In this document: positions 1 to 5,995 of the stretch, in pieces | Layout of the letters: every line of letters starts with the position of its first letter | How positions within the stretch are numbered: the first letter of the stretch is position 1 | Source: Chloroflexia bacterium | GTDB lineage: Bacteria; Chloroflexota; Chloroflexia; Thermomicrobiales; UBA6265 | Direction: 5' to 3' | Length of the DNA stretch: 8,997 nucleotides | Assembly: GCA_030430125.1 (NCBI GenBank) | Contig: JAUIGA010000119.1 | Location: 1 to 8,997 of the forward strand | Made by a program: the position numbers and the translations under genes | Notes under the pieces: generated by a model | Told to the model about the DNA's origin: nothing | What the model saw: the letters and a program-made list of their open reading frames with translations, nothing else | Databases searched by the model: none

Positions 1-105
1 GACCAGACCCTCGAACCGCCGTTCATCGAGCAGGTCCAGCGAATCAAGGCCACCATCGAACGCGGCAGCGCGCGCCAGCCGGTCGGGCGTGGAGCGACGG
101 CATGA
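1..105 (+). CDS. C-terminal end of a gene, probably ABC transporter ATP-binding protein (partial)
   Basis: Frame 1 is open from the window edge to a TGA at 103-105 and gives the last 34 residues of a protein, ending GRGATA. No ATPase motif (Walker A/B, signature) lies in this fragment, so the identity rests on context. It overlaps the following permease start in an ATGA arrangement (ATG 102-104, TGA 103-105), typical of translational coupling, and permeases of this family are usually preceded or followed by their ATPase. The segment PFIEQVQRIKATIE is compatible with the C-terminal helix of SsuB/TauB-type ATPases. That it is coding is likely; the product is an inference. Confidence 0.5.
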   Translation, partial: DQTLEPPFIEQVQRIKATIERGSARQPVGRGATA

Positions 106-962
106 GCCAGCACAACACCAACCTCTCCGAGACCATTCCGACCTTCGACGATGCGAACCAACCGCACGGGGGTGGGCTCACCGATTTGAGCGCGCTCACG
201 TCGAGCTCGACGATCCGCAACTGGCGGGACGCCGCGATCATCGGACTGGTCGCCGTGGTGCTGATCTCGGGGTTGCAGCTGTGGCTCACCGTGAGCGACA
301 CGCCGGCCTACGTGATGCCGAAACCCACGGCGATCGGCACGGCCCTGTGGGAGAACTTCGACCTCTTCTGGCCGCACATCCTGAGCACGCTGAAGGTTCT
401 CCTCGCGGGCTACGCCATCGGCGCGGCGGTCGGGCTGGTGCTCGCCGCGACCATCACCCAAATCCCGTTCATCGAGAAGATCATCACGCCGTACATCCTG
501 CTGCTGGTGACGACCCCAATGCTGGCGCTGGTGCCGCTGCTGAGCGCCAAGCTCGGCTACGACTCCATGGCGCCGCGCGTCATCGTGGTGGCGCTGGCAG
601 CGGGCCCGATGGTGATGATCAACGCCGCCACCGGATTCCGCCGCACCGACCTCGGCAAGATCGCGCTGGCACGGTCCTACGGCGCGTCGACCGTGCAAAT
701 CTTCACCCGGGTTCGCTTCCCGATGGCGCTGCCGATGATCATCGTCGGCCTGCTGGTCGGCGCGATCTTCGGGCTGCTCACCGCGGTCGGCGCGGAGATG
801 GTGGGCTCCAGCGTGGGGCTGGGCAACCGCCTGGTGTACTACTCCGCGCGCGTCCAGATGGACAACTTTTTCGCAATCATCGTCATCCTGGCCGTGATCG
901 GCATCACCGACTACGTGATCTTCTACTGGATCGGCAAGAAGTGGGCGAGCTGGGAGACCTGA
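102..962 (+). CDS. ABC transporter permease, SsuC/TauC/ThiX-like (BPD_transp_1)
   Basis: This is the inner-membrane channel subunit of an ABC importer, 286 aa. After about 42 polar cytoplasmic residues there are roughly six hydrophobic helices, near 43-63, 96-117, 127-148, 157-176, 210-232 and 256-276. The motif VMPKPTAI at 71-78 after helix 1 matches the LPSP segment usual in this family. The EAA loop that docks the ATPase is recognisable at about 188-211 (ALARSYGAS then VRFPMALP), with the conserved Gly 194 and the terminal LP. The start ATG is coupled to the upstream stop. The next gene is an NMT1/THI5-like binding protein, so the expected substrates are sulfonate, pyrimidine, aromatic or other small organic compounds; the substrate cannot be read from sequence. 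Confidence 0.93.
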   Translation: MSQHNTNLSETIPTFDDANQPHGGGLTDLSALTSSSTIRNWRDAAIIGLVAVVLISGLQLWLTVSDTPAYVMPKPTAIGTALWENFDLFWPHILSTLKVLLAGYAIGAAVGLVLAATITQIPFIEKIITPYILLLVTTPMLALVPLLSAKLGYDSMAPRVIVVALAAGPMVMINAATGFRRTDLGKIALARSYGASTVQIFTRVRFPMALPMIIVGLLVGAIFGLLTAVGAEMVGSSVGLGNRLVYYSARVQMDNFFAIIVILAVIGITDYVIFYWIGKKWASWET

Positions 963-1081
963 CCGGCCCACGGCAACCATCGCCTGGTGGCAGGCAGGAA
1001 GGGAGGTCGAACGGAGCGCAAGGCAACGAAACCTCTGGCGCAAGTGGTTGGCGACACCACCGACAAGACAAGGAGCAGAAC
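963..1081 (+). promoter_or_regulatory. Intercistronic leader of the binding-protein gene, with weak S-box-like resemblance
   Basis: This is a 119-base gap between permease and binding protein. It ends in a good ribosome-binding site (AGGAG 1071-1075, six bases before the ATG). It contains GGCAACC (972-978) with a small hairpin ACCA 976-979 / TGGT 985-988. GACCT (956-960, overlapping the permease stop) could close with AGGTC (1004-1008). A second hairpin uses GTGGT and ACCAC around 1044-1060. The GGCAACC...GGTG pattern recalls the P3 region of SAM-I riboswitches, but the kink-turn and the conserved 5' half are not convincing. Treat it as a possibly structured leader only. Confidence 0.2.
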
Positions 1082-2254
1082 ATGCCGACGCATCGATCGA
1101 AGCTGTTCAACACCCCGTTGTCACGCCGAAGCGTCATGGGCGCTGGAGCGGCGCTCGCCGGAGGGCTCGCGCTCGGCGGCGGCCGGCTGCAGGTATCCGC
1201 CCAGGATGGACGCAACTCGGTGGTCTGGATCTCGCCGCGCGGCACGCTCGAAGTCTTCGACGACTACGGCTACTGGGTCGCCGTGGAGATGGGGTACTTC
1301 GGCGATATCGAGACCGAGCTGCAACCGGGCATCCTCGAAGCGACATCCGGCGGCAAGGCCGTCGCCGAGGGCCAGGCCGACATGTCGTTCGTCTCGCCAG
1401 GCGTGTTCAGCGCGCTGATCGAGGCGGATACCGGCCTGGTGTCGGTCTGGCATCAGGTCGCGCAGGAGACATTCGACTTCGCCGTCGCTCCCGGCTCGGA
1501 CATCACCGAGGTTGCGCAGCTCGAAGGCATGCGCGTGGCCCTCGGCGACCCCGGCTGGTCGCTGATCACCGATCCGCTCTTCGCCCAGGCCGGCATCGAT
1601 CCGGCATCGGTGCAATACGTGCAGGCCGGCGCAACCTGGGCACAGGCGGTCGGTTCCGGCCAGGCCGATGCGGCGCTCTGCTGGGAGGGGCTGCGAGCGC
1701 AGTGGGGCGCGGCCGGGCTCGAATACGACTACATCCTCGGCAAGGACTGGTCCGTGTTCCCGGCGAATTCGTTCCAGATACGCCAGGCGGACCTCGAAGA
1801 CGACAGCCTCACCGAGTTGTACACCAACTATCTCAAGGGCTGGGCGATGGGCATGGAGTTCACCCACTGGAACCCCCTCGCCGCCACCCAGATTGTCGTC
1901 AGCCAGCCCGATATCGGCTCGGCCCTGGAGGAGTCGTTCCCGGACATGGCGGTCGGCGTCGAATCGCTGTGGCAGAACGCGCTCATCTTCCGTGGTGACT
2001 TCGACAACCGCGCCGGGTGGGGCGATCACGACCTCGAGTCGTGGCAGGCGTATTTCGATACGCTGCTCGATCTGGGGCAGGTCACCGAGGAGATCACCGC
2101 CGAAGATGTCTGCAAGAACGAGTACATCGCCGGCGCGAACGACTTCGATCTCGAGCAGGTGAAGGAGGACGCCCGCACCTACCCGCTGGACGAGACCTTC
2201 GCCGCGATCGACATGCCGGAGGGCGCCGGGTTCACAAAGGACGAGCTCGGGTAA
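1082..2254 (+). CDS. ABC transporter substrate-binding protein, NMT1/THI5-like, Tat-exported
   Basis: This is a 390-aa extracytoplasmic binding protein delivering an unidentified small molecule to the preceding permease. The N-terminus has a twin-arginine signal (LSRRSVMG, residues 13-20), a hydrophobic stretch to about 33, and a likely cleavage after VSA-40. Family features of type-2 periplasmic binding proteins appear in order: WVAVEMGYFGD at 65-75, GGKAVAEGQADMSFVSPG at 90-107, LEGMRVALGDPGW at 147-159, a second sensing strand with SGQADAALCWEG at 192-203, and the C-terminal DLGQVTEEI...CKNEYIAGANDFD pattern (about 330-356) usual in NMT1/THI5-like proteins. Start chosen: ATG 1082 with AGGAG six bases upstream. 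The reading frame stays open much further upstream, but that part only shadows the permease gene. Many aromatic residues (W158, W186, W201, W224) may line the pocket. The substrate could be a riboflavin/thiamin precursor, a sulfonate or an aromatic compound; the downstream enzymes hint at a polyol or sugar-like compound. Confidence 0.9.
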   Translation: MPTHRSKLFNTPLSRRSVMGAGAALAGGLALGGGRLQVSAQDGRNSVVWISPRGTLEVFDDYGYWVAVEMGYFGDIETELQPGILEATSGGKAVAEGQADMSFVSPGVFSALIEADTGLVSVWHQVAQETFDFAVAPGSDITEVAQLEGMRVALGDPGWSLITDPLFAQAGIDPASVQYVQAGATWAQAVGSGQADAALCWEGLRAQWGAAGLEYDYILGKDWSVFPANSFQIRQADLEDDSLTELYTNYLKGWAMGMEFTHWNPLAATQIVVSQPDIGSALEESFPDMAVGVESLWQNALIFRGDFDNRAGWGDHDLESWQAYFDTLLDLGQVTEEITAEDVCKNEYIAGANDFDLEQVKEDARTYPLDETFAAIDMPEGAGFTKDELG

Positions 2255-2268
2255 CATCGCGCAACATC

Positions 2269-2301
2269 CCGGTGCGGGTGGCCGTGACGCCCCCGCACCG
2301 G
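2269..2301 (+). promoter_or_regulatory. Strong intercistronic stem-loop after the binding-protein gene
   Basis: CCGGTGCGGG (2269-2278) pairs perfectly over 10 bp with CCCGCACCGG (2292-2301). After a bulged T, GGC (2280-2282) can pair with GCC (2289-2291), leaving a six-base loop. No T-run follows, so it is a poor classical terminator. It begins 15 bases after the binding-protein stop. Such stem-loops between importer genes commonly protect the 3' end of the binding-protein mRNA and make it more abundant than downstream messages. A partial attenuator is the alternative. Confidence 0.6.
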
Positions 2302-2336
2302 ATCGACTTCACGACGCTTCAGTTGGGGATCCATGC

Positions 2337-2720
2337 ATGAAGAAGGACTTTCACCATATCGGCCTGCCTGCACCGGACCAGGATACTCCGACCCCGGGCG
2401 AATCCTGGGTGGCGGGCGGGCGGCTCTGGGTCAGCAATCCGGCCCACCACCCGCAGAGAGTCGAATGGCTGCGCTACCCACCCGATACCCTGGTGGATCC
2501 AGCGATGCAATCTGCGCCCCATATCTGCTATCTCACCGACGACATCGACGCCGCTCTCGATGGCAAACAGGTGATCCGGGAGATCAATGAAGTCGGGGAG
2601 CCACCGTTCGGGCGCGCCGCATTCACCATGGAAGATGGCGTCGCGGTCGAATACATTCAGTTGTATCCGGGCCGCGCGTGGTTCGATGACGACCTCGACG
2701 ACGCAGATGGAGGAACGTGA
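2337..2720 (+). CDS. VOC-superfamily (glyoxalase/dioxygenase fold) protein
   Basis: This is a 127-aa protein with the vicinal-oxygen-chelate pattern. Each half of the fold begins with a His-bearing strand (FHHIGLPA, 5-12; PHICYLTDDIDAAL, 61-74), and the last strand carries a Glu (VEYIQLY, 104-110). His7, His62 and Glu105 are therefore the likely metal ligands. The length fits a single-domain VOC protein. The start ATG 2337 has GGGG at 2325-2328, eight bases upstream. A second ATG at 2333 is out of frame. The stop overlaps the next start (GTGA at 2717-2720), so it is coupled to the TIM-barrel gene. The role is probably isomerisation, epimerisation or lyase chemistry on the compound handled by this operon, but VOC proteins are diverse. 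The tail after residue 115 is very acidic (FDDDLDDAD). Confidence 0.82.
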   Translation: MKKDFHHIGLPAPDQDTPTPGESWVAGGRLWVSNPAHHPQRVEWLRYPPDTLVDPAMQSAPHICYLTDDIDAALDGKQVIREINEVGEPPFGRAAFTMEDGVAVEYIQLYPGRAWFDDDLDDADGGT

Positions 2721-3556
2721 GCACAATGGCCGACCGTCTCGCAGTATCCACGAACACCTACCACAGTTACAGCTTCGAGGAGGCGCTCGCCGGAATCTCG
2801 GGCGCCGGCTACTCCAGTGTCGAGCTCTCGTCCGTGCCCGGCTGGACCGAGCACGTCCGGCGAGACGCCAGCGACACCGAGCTCGAACACATCGGCGCGC
2901 AGGTGCGGGCGGCCGGACTCGATGCGATCAGCATGAGCGGGCATTCCGACCTCGCCTCGGACGACGGTATCGCGGAGTTCCGCAAGGCGATCCACATCGC
3001 CCGCCAGCTCGCCATCCCCTACCTCACAACCAGCACCGGTGGTCACGATGACTCCTCCTCCGGATCGGTCGAGGACCAGCGCCGCGAGTTCCTGGCCCGT
3101 TTCGGTCCGCTCGCCGACGAGGCCGCCGCAGCCGGCATCAACATCTGCATCGAGACGCACGGCGGACTGTCGGCCACCGGTGCGCTGGCGGCGGAACTGG
3201 TGCAGGTGATCAACAAGCCGAACGTCGGCATCAACTACGACACCGCGAACGTGATCTTCTACGGTCACGTTCGACCGGAGGAGGACATCAAGGCAGCTGC
3301 CCGCTACATCACCCACATGCACCTCAAGGACAAGGCGGGCGGCGATCAGGAATGGAACTTCCCGCCGATCGGGACCGGCAACATCGACTTCGCGGCCATC
3401 TTCGGCACGTTGGAGGAGGTCGGGTTCACGGGACCGGTGTCGGTCGAGCTGGAGTTCCAGGGCGAGCCGTGGCCCCCGCTGGCGGAGGTCGACGCGGCGG
3501 TGAAAACATCGTACGACTTCATTCGAGGGTACCTGCCAGGGCAGGCGCTGCCGTAG
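2717..3556 (+). CDS. Sugar phosphate isomerase/epimerase-like TIM-barrel protein
   Basis: This is a 279-aa xylose-isomerase-like TIM barrel (AP endonuclease 2 superfamily), as in IolE, IolI, hydroxypyruvate isomerase and D-psicose/tagatose epimerases. The four metal-binding positions expected at strand ends are visible: Glu146 (ICIETHGG), Asp175 (INYDTANV), His202 (THMHLKDK) and Glu244 or Glu246 (VSVELEF). Further family hallmarks are GYSSVELS at 31-38 and the PIGTGNIDF segment at 217-225 before the last strand. The start is GTG 2717, overlapping the VOC stop; ATG 2726 in the same frame is an alternative, since GGAGG at 2709-2713 lies 3 or 12 bases away respectively. The neighbours (VOC protein before, IolG-like dehydrogenase after) point to catabolism of a polyol or keto-sugar. 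The exact reaction is not assignable. Confidence 0.88.
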   Translation: MSTMADRLAVSTNTYHSYSFEEALAGISGAGYSSVELSSVPGWTEHVRRDASDTELEHIGAQVRAAGLDAISMSGHSDLASDDGIAEFRKAIHIARQLAIPYLTTSTGGHDDSSSGSVEDQRREFLARFGPLADEAAAAGINICIETHGGLSATGALAAELVQVINKPNVGINYDTANVIFYGHVRPEEDIKAAARYITHMHLKDKAGGDQEWNFPPIGTGNIDFAAIFGTLEEVGFTGPVSVELEFQGEPWPPLAEVDAAVKTSYDFIRGYLPGQALP

Positions 3557-3566
3557 TTCCAAAACA

Positions 3567-3590
3567 ACGAATCCGCAAGGATTCGTCTTT
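3567..3590 (+). terminator. GNRA-tetraloop hairpin, possible intrinsic terminator
   Basis: ACGAATCC (3567-3574) and GGATTCGT (3579-3586) form a perfect 8-bp stem closed by a GCAA tetraloop. AAAACA precedes it and CTTTCT follows, so it has most of the form of a rho-independent terminator with a weak T-tract. It starts 11 bases after the TIM-barrel stop. The downstream dehydrogenase belongs to the same pathway, so partial termination or mRNA processing is as likely as a full stop. Confidence 0.5.
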
Positions 3591-3610
3591 CTGAGCGCAG
3601 CGAAGCATGA
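3588..3610 (+). repeat. Possible degenerate copy of a dispersed intergenic repeat
   Basis: TTTCTGAGCGCAGCGAAGCA (3588-3607) closely resembles the short element TTCTGAGCGCAGCGAAGAAT, which I recall as recurring between genes in many Chloroflexota and other genomes. Only this one copy with a good match is in the window, so its repeat nature rests on memory of the motif. The adjoining 8-bp hairpin at 3567-3586 may be part of the same element. Confidence 0.35.
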
Positions 3611-3671
3611 CGGTTTCTGATTGTGACCCAGGAACATCTTGGCAAACCGCTGAAGGAGAACACGACACCAC

Positions 3672-4691
3672 ATGACTACCATTCGCATCGCGGTGCTGGG
3701 CGCCGGGTTCATGGGCGGCACCCACGCCCACGCCTACCACAAGTTGGACGGCATCGACGTCGCGGCGATCTACGCTACCTCGCCGAAGCGTGCCGCGCCC
3801 CTCGCCGATGAACTCGGCACGATGTGGACCGACGACCTCGACCGCATCCTCGAGGACGACACGATCGATGCGGTCGATATCTGCCTGCCCACGCCGGAGC
3901 ATCGTGCCGCGATCGAAGCATCGCTGGGTGCCGGCAAGCATGTCCTGCTGGAGAAGCCGCTCTCGCTGACGAAGGACGACGCCACCGCGATCGTCGCCGC
4001 GGCACAGGCGAGCGACCGGCTGGTGATGGTCGCGCACGTGCTCCGGTTCTGGCCGGAATACGTGGCGCTGAAGCGGGTGGTCGACAGCGGCGAGCTCGGC
4101 GCTCCCCTGCAGGTCAATGCCGTTCGGCGCCAGCCCGCCCCGGCCTGGGTCGAGGGCGGCTCGCGCGGTCACCTGACAGGCGGCTCGCTGCACGACATGC
4201 TGATCCACGATTTCGACGCCGCCAACTGGGTGCTCGGCACGCCCGTTTCGGCATTGGCAACCGGGATCTTCAACCCGAAGAACGACGCCGTCGACCAGGC
4301 GCAGGTGATGGTGACCTACGCGAGCGGCGCGTCGGCGACGATCGACGGCGGATCGATGATGCCGGAGAGCTACCCGTTCACCTCGCGTTTCGAAGTGTTC
4401 TGCGAGAACGGCGCGGTGGAGTACCACTTCCAGGCGGGTGGGCGCTCGTTCGAGATCGGCGAGCCGACAAACGTGCTGACGGTCTATCGCAACGAGGGCG
4501 ATCCGGAGGTGATTGACGTCGAGCAGACTGACGCCTACGAGAACGAATGCGCATACTTTGTGGAGTGCCTGCGCGCCGGCGCGTCACCGGATCGATCGCT
4601 GCCGGAAGCAGCGCTGGATGCCATGCTGGTGTCGCTGGCGGCGCAGGCGTCGGTGGAACGCGGCGCACCGGTACGGATCGACGCCGTGTGA
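3672..4691 (+). CDS. Gfo/Idh/MocA-family oxidoreductase, inositol 2-dehydrogenase-like
   Basis: This is a 339-aa NAD(P)-dependent dehydrogenase. The N-terminal Rossmann fold has GAGFMGGTH (10-18). The catalytic-lysine motif EKP is at 94-96 (Lys95), inside GKHVLLEKPLSL. The substrate-domain motif GGSLHDMLIHDFDAANW (170-186) supplies Asp175 and His179. This last motif is closest to the DMxIHDFDMAR type of myo-inositol 2-dehydrogenases (IolG), although the family also oxidises other sugars, sugar acids and scyllo-inositol. The length is normal. The start ATG 3672 directly precedes the first beta strand. AAGGAG (3653-3658) lies 13 bases upstream, slightly far. It probably oxidises a ring hydroxyl to a keto intermediate that the TIM-barrel or VOC enzyme then processes. 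The 115-base gap before it contains a hairpin, so co-transcription with upstream genes is likely but not proven. Confidence 0.93.
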   Translation: MTTIRIAVLGAGFMGGTHAHAYHKLDGIDVAAIYATSPKRAAPLADELGTMWTDDLDRILEDDTIDAVDICLPTPEHRAAIEASLGAGKHVLLEKPLSLTKDDATAIVAAAQASDRLVMVAHVLRFWPEYVALKRVVDSGELGAPLQVNAVRRQPAPAWVEGGSRGHLTGGSLHDMLIHDFDAANWVLGTPVSALATGIFNPKNDAVDQAQVMVTYASGASATIDGGSMMPESYPFTSRFEVFCENGAVEYHFQAGGRSFEIGEPTNVLTVYRNEGDPEVIDVEQTDAYENECAYFVECLRAGASPDRSLPEAALDAMLVSLAAQASVERGAPVRIDAV

Positions 4692-4919
4692 TACCGCGCA
4701 TCCGGTCTGCTCCCTGAGCGACGTCGGGATCGTTATCCTTTGGTAGCGACCGGACCGCCCGCGCCGCGATACGTCGCACCAGACCCGAGCGGACAGGCGG
4801 TCCGCACCTGCACCGCGCTCGCCGGGCGGATCGAACCAACACGACACCGGCACGCGCCCGTGCGACGGGCGTTGCCGCCAGAGACGGATTTCGCCACTCC
4901 GCTGAACCGGAGACATAGT
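4692..4919 (+). promoter_or_regulatory. Leader before the annealing-protein-like gene, with alternative hairpins
   Basis: These 228 bases lie between the dehydrogenase and the next credible start. CGGACCGCC (4751-4759) is complementary to GGCGGTCCG (4796-4804) across 36 bases. Nearer the gene, GCACG/CGTGC (4850-4854, 4859-4863) and CGCCCGT/ACGGGCG (4855-4861, 4865-4871) are overlapping, mutually exclusive stems. A weak -10-like TATCCT sits at 4734-4739 without a clear -35. The frame of the next gene is open through this stretch from a TTG at 4740, but there is no ribosome-binding site there and the translation is Arg/Pro/His-rich. I take it as untranslated leader. Confidence 0.25.
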
Positions 4920-5792
4920 GTGACTTCATCGCCACATCCCCTACATGACGGGTCGCTCGACCCGCTCGCCCTGCTGCAGCGCCACGGCGACGGCAACGAT
5001 CATCGCGGCATCAGGCTGCGCCTGTTGTGGCTGCGCCAGCAGCACCCGGAGGCGCGTGTCCGCACGAAGCTGGTCTTCCGCGACGACCGCACCGTGGTGA
5101 TGTCGGCCCGGGTCACGCTGCCGAACGGGGGCGAAGGTGCCGGTCACGCGGCGAGTCCAATCCAGGATGCGGCCGTGTTCGCCGAAGCCCTCGAAGCGGC
5201 CGAGCTGCGGGCAATCGGCCGGGCACTCGACATGCTCGGATACATCGTTGTCGACCCGCGCACCGAGGCATCAGCTCCGTCGCAGGAACCCATACCGGTC
5301 GCCTCGCCGCCGACCGAGCGGCAGCAACCCGAGGGTGACGCCGCTCCGGCAGAGCCACCGCCCGAGGTGCAGCCCCACCGTCGACCACCGGAACATGTCC
5401 AGGCAATCCGGGCACTGCGCGACCGGCACACCATGCCCCCCGCCGAAGCGTCTCCCGATCCGTCCGACAGCGAACCAAACCAACCTGCGCCCGATATTGC
5501 ACAAGCACCCGTGGCACCACCACATGGGGAGGCCACTGGGTCTGCACGCGATCAGCTCAAAGCACCACCACAACCGGATGCACCGCCCCCGCCCGATTCG
5601 CCGGATGCCGAGCCCGAGCTCGAGGACATTTCGTGGACGGCGTTTTGGACATGGGCTCGCAACACGCATCAGATCGGGTCCCGCGTGCAGGTCGAGGAGC
5701 TGCTGGGGCAACCGGTGGCGCGCAAGACCCCGGGCGAGCTGCGCCAGCTGCTGAACGCGCACTTCGTGGGACGGAACGTGGCCGATTCCTGA
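4920..5792 (+). CDS. Putative single-strand-annealing-protein-like core with Pro-rich linker and C-terminal helical module
   Basis: This is a 290-aa protein. Residues about 29-109 match, in order, the pattern I associate with the ERF/Rad52/DdrA-type annealing proteins of Gram-positive and Chloroflexi genomes and phages: a Leu-rich strand with WLRQQHPEARVRTKLV (37-52, canonical form W-x-R-E-E-H-P with an I-x-T-E strand), then VMSARVTLPNG (60-70), a GxGH turn (73-76), and the helix motif EAAELRAIGRALDMLGY (92-108; canonical E-K-A-E-T-x-A-I-G-R-A-L). The canonical Thr is Leu96 and the Lys is Ala93. Residues about 115-235 are a disordered Pro/Ala/Glu-rich linker. Residues 237-281 (DISWTAFWTWARNTHQIG...LLGQPVARKTPGELRQLL) form a compact helical module with a W-x-x-F-W motif. 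Start: GTG 4920, with GGAG at 4909-4912 seven bases upstream. The expected role is ssDNA binding/annealing in repair or recombination. This is inferred, not proven; no nuclease or phage gene lies nearby. Confidence 0.6.
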   Translation: MTSSPHPLHDGSLDPLALLQRHGDGNDHRGIRLRLLWLRQQHPEARVRTKLVFRDDRTVVMSARVTLPNGGEGAGHAASPIQDAAVFAEALEAAELRAIGRALDMLGYIVVDPRTEASAPSQEPIPVASPPTERQQPEGDAAPAEPPPEVQPHRRPPEHVQAIRALRDRHTMPPAEASPDPSDSEPNQPAPDIAQAPVAPPHGEATGSARDQLKAPPQPDAPPPPDSPDAEPELEDISWTAFWTWARNTHQIGSRVQVEELLGQPVARKTPGELRQLLNAHFVGRNVADS

Positions 5793-5971
5793 CGCATAGC
5801 AACATTTCGTGAAAGCTGGACCCGGCGCAATGTCAGCAACGAACGTACATTGCGTCGGTTTGCTTTGCCACAATACGTACACCGAATCGCCTTATGATTC
5901 ATCATTTTCCACGCTGTTCCCCCTTGGATTCGTGCCAAACTGGCAATGTCCGTACACTTGTTACAACTCAC
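5669..5971 (-). CDS. Possible small zinc-ribbon protein, antisense (uncertain)
   Basis: On the minus strand a GTG at 5971-5969 opens a 100-residue frame beginning MSCNKC. About 25 residues later comes HKAIRCTYCGKANRRN, so there are two CxxC knuckles (Cys3/Cys6 and Cys31/Cys34), the second followed by the Gly-Lys typical of rubredoxin-type zinc ribbons. The stretch up to about residue 65 has protein-like character. The C-terminal third lies antisense to the preceding gene and looks like shadow sequence. An ATG in the same frame at 6055 would lengthen it by 28 residues. No strong ribosome-binding site is seen before the GTG, third-position GC is only about 50%, and an inverted repeat sits inside. 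It may be a real gene, a decayed remnant or chance. Confidence 0.3.
   Translation of the reverse strand: MSCNKCTDIASLARIQGGTAWKMMNHKAIRCTYCGKANRRNVRSLLTLRRVQLSRNVAMRQESATFRPTKCAFSSWRSSPGVLRATGCPSSSSTCTRDPI
5826..5854 (+). terminator. Perfect 8-bp inverted repeat after the annealing-protein-like gene
   Basis: CGCAATGT (5826-5833) pairs with ACATTGCG (5847-5854) over a 13-base loop, 33 bases past the stop codon. It is followed by TCGGTTTGCTTTGCC, moderately T-rich but interrupted. It is a plausible transcription end for the upstream gene. If the antisense ORF at 5669-5971 is real, this repeat lies within it and the call weakens. Confidence 0.35.
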
Positions 5972-5986
5972 GCGCGGATGTAGCCT
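5959..5986 (+). promoter_or_regulatory. Weak promoter candidate for the surface-protein gene
   Basis: TTGTTA (5959-5964) and TAGCCT (5981-5986) are separated by 16 bases and resemble sigma-70 -35 and -10 elements, with four and three of six consensus matches. It lies in a roughly 50% GC island inside 65-70% GC surroundings. A start near 5992 would begin the transcript immediately before the first hairpin of the leader at 5996. Confidence 0.25.
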
Positions 5987-5995
5987 AACTGTTGT

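Noticed and set aside
89..1081. Upstream extension of the binding-protein frame to a start at 89
   Set aside because: The extension overlaps the well-supported permease out of frame and reads as Arg/His-rich nonsense. ATG 1082 has a proper ribosome-binding site and starts a Tat signal.
1121..2257. Long open frame of 378 codons on the minus strand
   Set aside because: It is entirely antisense to the substrate-binding protein, whose signal peptide and family motifs are clear; it has no recognisable domain. High GC creates such shadow frames.
4740..4919. Extension of the annealing-protein-like gene to TTG 4740
   Set aside because: There is no ribosome-binding site at 4740 and the translation is low-complexity Arg/Pro. 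GTG 4920 has GGAG at a good distance.
5844..5956. Three copies of CGTACA (5844, 5876, 5951) as possible operators
   Set aside because: Spacing is irregular (32 and 75 bases), the hexamer is short, and two of the copies correspond to Cys-Thr codons of the possible antisense ORF.
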